Below, piece by piece: positions 56,998 through 64,000 of a DNA stretch of 64,000 bases. The notes beneath the pieces are model-generated. The model made no database searches. It worked only from the letters and a program-made list of their open reading frames with translations, and was not told the DNA's origin. The translations under genes were made by a program, and so were the position numbers. The stretch is from Deltaproteobacteria bacterium. GTDB lineage: Bacteria > Myxococcota_A > UBA9160 > UBA6930. Numbering within the stretch: the stretch's first letter is position 1; each line of letters opens with the position of its first letter. The DNA lies in assembly GCA_029261795.1 (NCBI GenBank), contig JAJDAP010000076.1, positions 40,423 to 104,422 on the forward strand, given 5' to 3'.

Positions 56998-59337
56998 CTA
57001 GCGGCCGATCGCGGCTGCCGAAGTGCGCCCCCGAACTGGATGGCGTGCGGCGGTTGCGAGCGCCTCCGCTTCACCCTCTTCCTCCGTTGGGCGCGGCGCA
57101 TGGTCGACCCAGATCGGCGTGCTCCAGGCGCGCGGCTCGTGCGGCGCCGTGCAATCGTCCGCCGCGCCGTCGGGACCGGGACAGAGCGAGACCCGCTCGC
57201 ATTCTCCAGTCTCGCCCTCTTCGCAGCGCAGGTTGCCCGCGTTGATACCCGGGGCCTCTGCCTCGAAGGCGCGCACGTAATAGACGGAATCGCGGCCGCC
57301 GGCCGCGAACTCCGGGTCGGCAAAGGTGACAGCACAGCCAGCCGGGTCCGGCGCACAGTCGAAAACCTGCCAGGGGTCCGCCACGAGCGGCGCCACATCC
57401 TCGCCTCTCTCGATCTGGGGCGTGACCTTGACGACCTCGATGCGGGTGATGAGCCGTCGCTGATCGCTCGGGTGATAACACTCGCCCTTGCAGATGCGTT
57501 CCAGATCTTCCGCGCCCAGCGCCGTGGTCGCATCGTCCGGGCAGCCCGGCTTCTGCTCGAAGGAACCCACCGCACGCGCCTGGAAGATCGGGGCCGCCGA
57601 CATCTCCACCTCGGAACCCATCGGAACCGCCCGCCCTCGTGAGCCCGGCGGGTTCAACAAGTCGAACCAGAGCAGCATTCGCGGACCGCTGGTGCCGTAC
57701 ACCTCGCGTCGCTTCATCCCGTCCCAGATGGCGCCGCGATCGCGGCCTTCGGAGTGCACGGCAATCAGGCCACCGGTCAACAGGAAGCTCGCCTGACGTT
57801 CGGTCTCGAACAGTTGGAAGCCGGCGAGGTCACTCGTTGCGCGGTCGAACGGAACGGATTCGGGCACGGGCTCGGTCACTGGCGGCGCCATCGCCCTCGC
57901 GGCGGGATTGCCGCTGATCTCGCGGGTACTCCCCATCGATTCGGTCATACCCGAGCGATGCACTTCCTTGTAGCCGGTGCCTGGCCGGGCAAAGTGATTG
58001 TCGCTCGATGCCATGAAGCCCATGCGGAAACGGCGTGGGTCTTCGGGGTCCTCGTCGAAGTTACCGAGGGCGAGGATGTACTGCGCCGAACTTGCCGGCC
58101 GGTAGTTGAACGAGGGCTGCATGCAATCGCGGCACTGACCCGAATCGAGCCATTCCTCGGCGCTCGCTCCGGGGACCGTGAGTTGCCCGGGAAGCCCTGC
58201 TGCCACGTAGTTCGCGCGGGCGTCCGCCGCCCGCGCTTCGCACTCCTCGTCGCTCTCGCCAGCCGCCGAGCAGCGTTCCTCGATGATCTCGCCGGCCCGC
58301 CAGCATGAAGGAAGATAGGCGTCGGTCGGTTCCGGACAGTAGGCGTTGCCATCCTCGTCGAAACGGATCGAGCGAAAGTGCCGATACACCTCGGAATCGC
58401 CATGCCCAGAGTAGACCTCGAGCAGCGTCTGGCGATTCTCGTCGTGCATGTCGCCGACGAGTTGCTTGTCCCAGCTCGAACTCGGCGGCGTGTACATGCC
58501 CCAGGTGGTGCCGTGGGGAATCACGATGGAATCGTGACCCCACTCGTCGAGTTTCCGGTAGAGATCGGCCGGGGTCTCGGCCAACTCGATGCAACCCTCC
58601 GGCTGATCGCGAACATCGGTGTCCTGATCACAGCGCGGCGTTGCTTCGGACTCGCGGACGAAGCGGTTGTAGTCGTGGAAGCGACCGCCGAGCGTCAGGG
58701 CGGCGATGCCACGCCCGAAGACCGGCGGATCGTTGAAATCGGCACCGGGTGGGCGCGCCGCGCCGATCGGGCGCGAAGGAATGCGTTCGTCATCCGTGTG
58801 CGCGAGCACGACGTTCTTGTGCCCGTAGTGGTTCTCCGGCGTGGTACCGACCTGGGTCCATTCCCAGCCGAGGAATGCCACCGTATCCGCGTTCGCGGCA
58901 TCGCCGCCGACCGCATTGCACTGGCGCACGGATGCCACGGTCTCGCTCCAATGCTCGGGCGTCAGATTCTCGGCATGATCGTTCATGCTCCAGAAATCGA
59001 GGGCCGAGCACCAACGTGCAAAGTCGCAGGCATCGGCGGGTGGATGCGCGCCTTCGCCACCTAGCAAGGGCAGGCTGAACATGAAGGCATCGAAGCTGAA
59101 CGTGGTGTGGACGTGCAGATCCCCGAAGAGGATCTGTTTGGGTCGAATCGCGCCAACGGTGGCCGCCGCGTCTGCTTGATCTGCCGTGCGCTGGCCTACG
59201 GAAGCCGCACTTCGCGCAGTGGCAACAGGCTCTCCCGCAGCTTCGTGGTCACCGAACGCGCCGCGCCCCGAAGCCTGGGCCAGGAACACGATCAGGACGA
59301 CCAGGAGTACCAGAGCGATCGAGATGTTGCGAAGCAT
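56998..59337 (-). CDS. DUF3604 exported protein (tandem copy B)
   Basis: A 779-residue protein with an N-terminal hydrophobic anchor and a DUF3604 domain beginning KQILFGDLHVHTTFSFDAF, a PHP-like metal motif. Other clusters are SALDFWSMNDHAE, FLGWEWTQVGTTPENHYGHK, GTTWGMYTPPSSSWDKQLVG and FRMGFMASSDNHFARPGTGY. CWRAGEIIEERC, QCRDC and CKGEC are paired-Cys segments. Probably a periplasmic metal-dependent hydrolase; substrate unknown. It is closely related to the next gene upstream, and is separated from it by 57 bp. Confidence 0.85.
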   Translation of the reverse strand: MLRNISIALVLLVVLIVFLAQASGRGAFGDHEAAGEPVATARSAASVGQRTADQADAAATVGAIRPKQILFGDLHVHTTFSFDAFMFSLPLLGGEGAHPPADACDFARWCSALDFWSMNDHAENLTPEHWSETVASVRQCNAVGGDAANADTVAFLGWEWTQVGTTPENHYGHKNVVLAHTDDERIPSRPIGAARPPGADFNDPPVFGRGIAALTLGGRFHDYNRFVRESEATPRCDQDTDVRDQPEGCIELAETPADLYRKLDEWGHDSIVIPHGTTWGMYTPPSSSWDKQLVGDMHDENRQTLLEVYSGHGDSEVYRHFRSIRFDEDGNAYCPEPTDAYLPSCWRAGEIIEERCSAAGESDEECEARAADARANYVAAGLPGQLTVPGASAEEWLDSGQCRDCMQPSFNYRPASSAQYILALGNFDEDPEDPRRFRMGFMASSDNHFARPGTGYKEVHRSGMTESMGSTREISGNPAARAMAPPVTEPVPESVPFDRATSDLAGFQLFETERQASFLLTGGLIAVHSEGRDRGAIWDGMKRREVYGTSGPRMLLWFDLLNPPGSRGRAVPMGSEVEMSAAPIFQARAVGSFEQKPGCPDDATTALGAEDLERICKGECYHPSDQRRLITRIEVVKVTPQIERGEDVAPLVADPWQVFDCAPDPAGCAVTFADPEFAAGGRDSVYYVRAFEAEAPGINAGNLRCEEGETGECERVSLCPGPDGAADDCTAPHEPRAWSTPIWVDHAPRPTEEEGEAEALATAARHPVRGRTSAAAIGR

Positions 59338-59394
59338 GATTCCTCCTCCGGGTCCGCGCCAGCGCAGCGGCTGCGCAAAGACCGGAGATGGAAG

Positions 59395-61689
59395 CTACCG
59401 CATCGGGGCGCCCGCCCCGGCCAATGCGGTGGGCGCCGCTGCAGTCCCGTCGCCAGCGCCGAAGTCGACCCAGATCGGCGAACTCCACGCTCGCGGTTCG
59501 TGATCGGCGAGACAATCGCCGGAGCCATCACACAGTTTCGCCTCGAGACAGTTGCCCTCTTCGTCATAGTCGCAATTCGCGCCGGCCGCGTTGATCGCCG
59601 GGGCCGGCGCTTCGTAGGCGCGCACGTAGTAGACCGTGTCGCGGCGTTGGGGTTGGTAGTCCGGATCGGTGAATGTGATTGCACAGCCATCCCCCTCGTC
59701 CTGGCAGGGGAAGCTCTGCCAGGGGTCGTCGATCAAGTAGTCGACGTCTTCATCCGGGTGCCGTTGGGGCCGAATCCTCACGACCTCGATGCGTGTAATC
59801 GGCCGACGCGCGTCGGACGGGTTGTAACACTCGCCCTTGCACAAACGCTCGAGCGAATCCGCCGGGAGCGCAGATGCGACGTCGTCGGGGCAGCCTGGCT
59901 GTTGCTCGAATGATCCGACGGCTCGCGCCTGGAAGATCGGCGCATCGATCATCTCGGTTTCGCCGCCCATCGGAACCGAGGTGCCACGGGAGCCCGGCGG
60001 ATTCAGCAGATCGAACCAGAGCAGCAAGCGCGGGCCGCTCGTGCCGTACACCTCGCGCCGCTTCACGGCCTGCCAGATCGAATCCCGATCGCGCCCGGTC
60101 GCATGGACGGCAATCAGACCCCCCGTCATGAAGAACGAGCCCTGGCGTTCGAGTTCGGCCAGCTGGAAGCCGCTCAGCTCCGTGGTCTCCTCGTCGAAGG
60201 GCCGCGGCTCTGCGCTCGGCACCTCGGGCTCCGGGTAGAACATCCTGGCCAGCGGCGAATCGCTCGTGCGGCCCGCTCTCGACTCGGTGTTTCCGCGCCG
60301 GAATCGCTCCTTGTAGCCGGTACCCGGCCTGGCGTAGTGATTGTCGCTCGACGACATGAAACCGAGGCGGAAACGCGCGGGGTTACCGGGGTCTTCGTCG
60401 AAGTTGCCGAGCGCCAGCAGGTATTGCGCGGAACCGCCGGGCCGATAATTGAAGGCGGGTTGATCGCAATCGCGGCACTGGCCGGCGTCGAGCCAGTCGG
60501 CCGGGGTCTCGCCAACGACCACCGTGTGCGCCGCAGCGCCGGCTTCGGCCGCGAGCTGCCGGGTTTCCTCGGCCCGGGCAGCGCACTCGGCCTCGCTGTC
60601 GCCTTCCGCGCGACAGCGCTGCTCGATGATGTCGCCGGCGCGCCAGCAGGTCGGCAGGTACGCATTGGTCGGCGCCGGACAGTAGGGGTCGCCGTCATCG
60701 TCGTAGCGCACCGCGCGGAAGTCGCGGTATGGCTCGGAATCTCCGTGGCCGGAGTAGACCTCGAGCAGCGTCTGGCGATCCGGGTCGTGCATGTCGCCAA
60801 CGAGCTGTTTGTCCCAACTCGAGGCGGGCGGCGTATAGAAGCCCCAGGTCGTACCGTGGGGAATCACGATCGAATCGACGTCCCACTCGTCGAGTTTCCG
60901 ATAGAGATCGGCCGGCGTATCCGTCACCTCGAGACAGTCAGCCGGGAGGTCGCGGGTCGGGACGTCGGAGGGACAGACCGGCTGCGCCTCCTGCTCGGCG
61001 AAGTAACCGGCGAAGGTGTGGAGCCGCGGCGTGTTGATCGAAAGCGCCAGCAAGCCGCGCGCCCAGACGCTAGGCGGATTCATGCGGATCGAAAGCGTCC
61101 GGCCCGAAGCCGCGATCGGGCGGGCGGGGACTTCGTCGTCTGCGAGGCCCGCCAACACGACGTTCTTGTGGCCGTAGTGGTCTTCGGGCGTGGTCCCGAC
61201 CTGGGTCCATTCCCAACCGAGGTAGGCGACCACATCCGGATTCGCGGGATCGCCAGCGAGCTCATTGCACTTTCGGATCGACGCGACCGTTTCCTGCCAG
61301 GCGGCGCCCGTGATCGCCTCGGCGTGATCATTGATCGACCAGAAATCGAGAGCCGAGCAGTAACGCGCGAAGTCGCAGGCATCGGCCGGCGGGTGAGCGC
61401 CCTCGCCACCAAGGCTCGGCAGGCTCGTCATGAAGGCGTCGAACGAGATGGTCGTATGGACGTGGAAATCGCCGAACAGGATCTGCTTCGAGCGCGTCAC
61501 GCCGATCGCGTCGGCCGCCGCGGAGACGGCCTCCTGACTGGCGCGAACCGCGCCCTCACTCCGCCGGGCTCCGACGATCTCGCCCGGGCCATCCTGGGAA
61601 CCGAAACGTCCCGCTCCAGCCGCATAGATGACACCGAGCGCGATGAGCGCGATGGCGACGAGTCCGATTGCGATCCTGGCCATTCCCAT
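59395..61689 (-). CDS. DUF3604 exported protein (tandem copy A)
   Basis: A 764-residue paralogue of the adjacent gene: KQILFGDFHVHTTISFDAFM, SALDFWSINDHAE, YLGWEWTQVGTTPEDHYGHK, GTTWGFYTPPASSWDKQLVG and QCRDCDQPAFNYRPG. The two copies share the same domain order, cysteine pattern and length, so they arose by tandem duplication and have diverged moderately. The start at 61689 follows GAAAGGACG. A signal anchor (ARIAIGLVAIALIALGVIYA) predicts export. Confidence 0.85.
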   Translation of the reverse strand: MGMARIAIGLVAIALIALGVIYAAGAGRFGSQDGPGEIVGARRSEGAVRASQEAVSAAADAIGVTRSKQILFGDFHVHTTISFDAFMTSLPSLGGEGAHPPADACDFARYCSALDFWSINDHAEAITGAAWQETVASIRKCNELAGDPANPDVVAYLGWEWTQVGTTPEDHYGHKNVVLAGLADDEVPARPIAASGRTLSIRMNPPSVWARGLLALSINTPRLHTFAGYFAEQEAQPVCPSDVPTRDLPADCLEVTDTPADLYRKLDEWDVDSIVIPHGTTWGFYTPPASSWDKQLVGDMHDPDRQTLLEVYSGHGDSEPYRDFRAVRYDDDGDPYCPAPTNAYLPTCWRAGDIIEQRCRAEGDSEAECAARAEETRQLAAEAGAAAHTVVVGETPADWLDAGQCRDCDQPAFNYRPGGSAQYLLALGNFDEDPGNPARFRLGFMSSSDNHYARPGTGYKERFRRGNTESRAGRTSDSPLARMFYPEPEVPSAEPRPFDEETTELSGFQLAELERQGSFFMTGGLIAVHATGRDRDSIWQAVKRREVYGTSGPRLLLWFDLLNPPGSRGTSVPMGGETEMIDAPIFQARAVGSFEQQPGCPDDVASALPADSLERLCKGECYNPSDARRPITRIEVVRIRPQRHPDEDVDYLIDDPWQSFPCQDEGDGCAITFTDPDYQPQRRDTVYYVRAYEAPAPAINAAGANCDYDEEGNCLEAKLCDGSGDCLADHEPRAWSSPIWVDFGAGDGTAAAPTALAGAGAPMR

Positions 61690-61829
61690 CGTCCTTTCGA
61701 TTTGTCTTGCGAGCGCGCAAGCTACCACGCCAACCTCCGGTTCGGCCCCTCGGCTCGAACACGAAGGCGATGCAAGGCAGCCGAGGCGGGCGTTCTGGGA
61801 TGATCCTCGAGCTCGGAGCTTCCGAAGCG

Positions 61830-63029
61830 TCAGCCCGCGGCCTCCAATTCGTCGAGCGTGACGCGCCGGCCCTCTCGCGCCGAGACATAGCCGGCGTAGA
61901 TCACACGGGTGACGTCGAGCCCCAGCGCCCCGTCAGAGGCTGGTGAACTCCCCGTCGCCAGTGCGTCCGCAAAGGCCTGGCACATGGGAAGCTGGCCGGA
62001 GGTCCAGTCTTCGTCCAGCATCGGCGTGCTCCAACCGGCGCCGGTGTCGAGCTTCTCCTGGAGATAACGGTCACCAAACACTTCGCCGTCCGGTGCATAG
62101 GCGCGGACGCCGTCGCTCGGACTCAGATTGCACTTCACTTGACAGTTCGAGGCGTAGATTTCGAGGCGACTCTCCATGCCGCCCAGCACGTTGTCGCTGC
62201 CCGTCGCGATGCCGCGGGACCCATCCGAGAAGTGGATCACGGCGCAGCCCCAGTTCTCGACATCCTGCCAGCCGGTCGCGATTCGGGTGTTCGCGGCGGT
62301 GGCACCGGCCACCTGTGAGAGATCGGTCGTTTCGGCTGTGACGGCGACGGGGCAAATCGCGGCTGCCCCGGTGCGCGCTGCTTCGAGACGCTTCAGGTGC
62401 AGCATGGCGCCAACCGGGTGAGCGCCGAGCCGCAGCAGCGCGCCGCCGCCGGTGTTGCGCCAGGCCTTGGCGTAGGGTGAATGGGATCCGCTGTGACATT
62501 CCCAACCGCGCATTTCCAGCAGCGCGGCACCGGCGCTCTCGAGCAGGCCGGCGGCCCGCACGACGCCGGGCGCGTACACCCAGTTCTCGCCGTAGCAGAG
62601 CGTGATGCTGGCCGAAGCACAGGCGTCGTTCATGGCGCGGGCGTCGTCGGTCGCGACCTGGAACATCGTGACCGGGTCGCGCGTGCCGACGGCCCCCTCA
62701 CTCGTAGCGCTGTCGAGATCCTGTCCGACGTAGGCCGAGAGCGGCTTGGTACAGATCACGTGCTTGCCGGCCGCAGCAGCGGCCTCGGTGAGTGGGCGAT
62801 GGATCCGGTTCGGCACGCACAGGTCTGCAACGTCGATGTCGCTCCCGAACAGCGCTTCGGCGGAGTCGAAAGCCTGCGGAATCCCGTGCTTCGTCGCGAA
62901 CGCGTCGGCACCGGCGCGTTGTCGCGATGCAACGGCCACCACCCGCGCACCGCGTACCTGCTCCCAACAGCGCGCACGCGTCTCCGCGAGGAAACCGGAC
63001 CCGACGATGCCGATGCGAATCTCCGCCAT
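61830..63029 (-). CDS. Gfo/Idh/MocA-family oxidoreductase
   Basis: A 399-residue NAD(P)-dependent dehydrogenase: Rossmann start RIGIVGSGFLAETRARCWEQ, then CVPNRIHRPLTEAAAAAGKH and VICTKPLSAY (the usual EKP is TKP here, keeping the catalytic Lys). The C-terminal domain holds YGENWVYAPGV and LRLGAHPVGAMLHL with a late His. Sugars, inositols or amino sugars are typical substrates. ATG 63029 marks the conserved start; the longer frame to 63104 is non-conserved. Confidence 0.87.
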   Translation of the reverse strand: MAEIRIGIVGSGFLAETRARCWEQVRGARVVAVASRQRAGADAFATKHGIPQAFDSAEALFGSDIDVADLCVPNRIHRPLTEAAAAAGKHVICTKPLSAYVGQDLDSATSEGAVGTRDPVTMFQVATDDARAMNDACASASITLCYGENWVYAPGVVRAAGLLESAGAALLEMRGWECHSGSHSPYAKAWRNTGGGALLRLGAHPVGAMLHLKRLEAARTGAAAICPVAVTAETTDLSQVAGATAANTRIATGWQDVENWGCAVIHFSDGSRGIATGSDNVLGGMESRLEIYASNCQVKCNLSPSDGVRAYAPDGEVFGDRYLQEKLDTGAGWSTPMLDEDWTSGQLPMCQAFADALATGSSPASDGALGLDVTRVIYAGYVSAREGRRVTLDELEAAG

Positions 63030-63096
63030 GGCAGCGGGATACCGCACCCGGACGCTCCGCGCCTGCACTAGACTCCCCCGGCGCCTGGAGGCCCTG

Positions 63097-63714
63097 ATGA
63101 TCACGCTCTATACCGCGGCGACCCCGAACGGACGAAAGATCTCGATCGCGCTCGAGGAGCTCGGGCTCGAGTACCAGCTCGAACACGTGAAGCTCCAGGA
63201 GGAGCAACAGTTCAGCGACGCGTTCCTGGCCATCAATCCCAATCACAAGATCCCGGCCATCGTGGACGACGGTCAGGCGATCTGGGAGAGCGGCGCGATC
63301 CTGCTGCATCTCGGTGAGAAGTACGACGGCGACGGGCGCATCCTGCCGAAGGACGCGGCGAAGCGGATGGAGGCCATCCAGTACGCGTTCTTCCAGACCG
63401 GCGGTGTCGGCCCGAACCTCGGCCGCCTCGGTGCCGCCCTCCGCAAGGAAGGCGAGAAGAACCAGGAGATGCTCGAGATCTTCGGCGGCGAGATGGATCG
63501 TCTCTGCGGCGTGCTCGATCGCATCCTCGAAAACGGCGAGCGCGAGTATCTCACCGGCGAGTACACGATCGGCGACATCATGCACTACCCGTGGTTGCGG
63601 ATCGCCCAGCAGATCGGCGCCGAGTTCATTACGAGCCGGCCGCGCCTGGTCGCCTGGCTCGACCGCATCGCCACCCGTCCCGCCGTCGAACGCGGCATGG
63701 CCATTCCCGTATAA
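63097..63714 (+). CDS. Glutathione S-transferase-like protein
   Basis: A 205-residue GST: N-terminal thioredoxin fold YTAATPNGRKISIALEELGL, AINPNHKIPAIVDDG (cis-Pro), WESGAILLHLGEKYD (Glu-Ser for gamma-Glu), and an all-helical C-domain (EYLTGEYTIGDIMHYPWLRI). It resembles YfcG/YghU-type proteins (Asn in TPNGRK). SD GGAGG precedes the ATG. The RidA gene follows after 12 bp, so the two likely form an operon. Confidence 0.88.
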   Translation: MITLYTAATPNGRKISIALEELGLEYQLEHVKLQEEQQFSDAFLAINPNHKIPAIVDDGQAIWESGAILLHLGEKYDGDGRILPKDAAKRMEAIQYAFFQTGGVGPNLGRLGAALRKEGEKNQEMLEIFGGEMDRLCGVLDRILENGEREYLTGEYTIGDIMHYPWLRIAQQIGAEFITSRPRLVAWLDRIATRPAVERGMAIPV

Positions 63715-63726
63715 GGAAGCGAACGC

Positions 63727-64000
63727 ATGAAACGAACTGCCATCAACCCCACGGACTGGTCCGTCCGCTTTGGCTTCAACCAAGCAGAGTTGATCGATAG
63801 CCCTGGCAAGATCCTGTTCCTGTCGGGCCAGGTCTCGATCGACGCCAGTGGCGCACCGCAGCACGAGGGCAACCTCGCTTCACAAGTGGCCCTGGCCATG
63901 GACAACGTGGCCGCCACTCTCGAGGAAGCGGGCATGACGCTCGCGAACATCGTGAAGCTGACGCTCTACACCACCGACATCGACGGCTTGATGCGCGACT
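63727..64000 (+). CDS. RidA/YjgF-family protein, truncated by the window edge
   Basis: The first 91 codons are seen: MKRTAINPTDWSVRFGFNQA, LIDSPGKILFLSGQVSIDAS and MDNVAATLEEAGMTLANIVK, then LTLYTTDI. This is the RidA (enamine/imine deaminase) or RutC-like fold. The catalytic Arg in the C-terminal part lies beyond the window. AAGGAAG precedes the ATG. It deaminates reactive enamines in characterised relatives. Confidence 0.85.
   Translation, partial: MKRTAINPTDWSVRFGFNQAELIDSPGKILFLSGQVSIDASGAPQHEGNLASQVALAMDNVAATLEEAGMTLANIVKLTLYTTDIDGLMRD

Noticed and set aside
1..64000. CRISPR array, prophage, integrase or toxin-antitoxin locus
   Set aside because: No regularly spaced repeats, Cas, phage structural or integrase motifs were found. 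The small gene at 5183-5437 next to the APH-fold kinase was considered as an antitoxin-type pair, but neither protein matches such families.

Overview
The window is a GC-rich (roughly two-thirds G+C by eye) bacterial chromosome segment, densely packed on both strands, with many 1-4 bp ATGA/GTGA overlaps between consecutive genes. The mix points to an aerobic, lipid- or xenobiotic-degrading, Gram-negative 'deltaproteobacteria-grade' lineage (Myxococcota/Binatota-like). That mix includes luciferase-like oxidoreductases, MaoC dehydratases, an SCP-x-type thiolase with its DUF35 partner, TauD, epoxide hydrolase, spinster-type MFS transporters, DUF3604 proteins, lipoproteins, a type II secretion pseudopilin, and exosortase- and MYXO-type C-terminal signals. 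The phylum is an inference; no rRNA gene is present. No CRISPR array, prophage, integrase or biosynthetic megacluster is visible.

Layout. 0-6.4 kb: lysS, a haem-type membrane protein, a luciferase-like oxidoreductase behind a ClpX-zinc-finger/HTH regulator with two tandem operator-like boxes, an APH-fold kinase, a phosphatase gene remnant and an esterase. 6.4-10.7 kb: a tRNA-Gly 3' fragment, a secreted protein, a MaoC pair, and a compact operon (three VOC proteins, ArsR regulator, SRPBCC protein) with a promoter overlapped by a perfect inverted repeat. 10.7-18 kb: crotonase, a zinc-independent ribosomal protein cluster (rpsN, rpmE2, rpmB), TraB-like lipoprotein, gamma-carbonic anhydrase, then purC-MFS-GNAT-TetR. 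18-23.1 kb: a signalling cluster made of a Ser/Thr kinase fused to a cyclic-nucleotide-binding domain, a HAMP-GGDEF-EAL phosphodiesterase, a stand-alone pseudopilin and a lipoprotein. 23-31.5 kb: lysA, SirB1-like protein, eukaryotic-type UDP-glucose pyrophosphorylase coupled to an M18 aminopeptidase, subtilisin, APH-fold protein, PDZ protein with a His/Cys tail.

31.5-42.6 kb: a luciferase-like gene stub, thiolase plus DUF35, a transposase (RAYT) remnant, an MFS-MscS-APH operon, a 73-residue PEP-CTERM protein, VOC, epoxide hydrolase, TauD, M19 dipeptidase. 42.6-48.3 kb: an operon of MacA/ATPase/two FtsX permeases, an Lgt paralogue, a SpoT-like small alarmone hydrolase and the M19 dipeptidase. 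48.3-54.3 kb: DNA glycosylase, hydrolase plus sulfatase, luciferase-like oxidoreductase, HAD, nitroreductase. 54.3-64 kb: flavoprotein-SDR-DoxX, tandem DUF3604 proteins, Gfo/Idh/MocA, GST and the start of a RidA gene.

The strongest unusual items are the ClpX-finger/HTH regulator with its repeated dyads, the ArsR-type operon with its promoter/operator, the kinase/c-di-GMP/pseudopilin cluster, the exporter operon carrying an alarmone hydrolase, the very small PEP-CTERM protein, and three gene remnants plus a tRNA fragment that mark past rearrangements.
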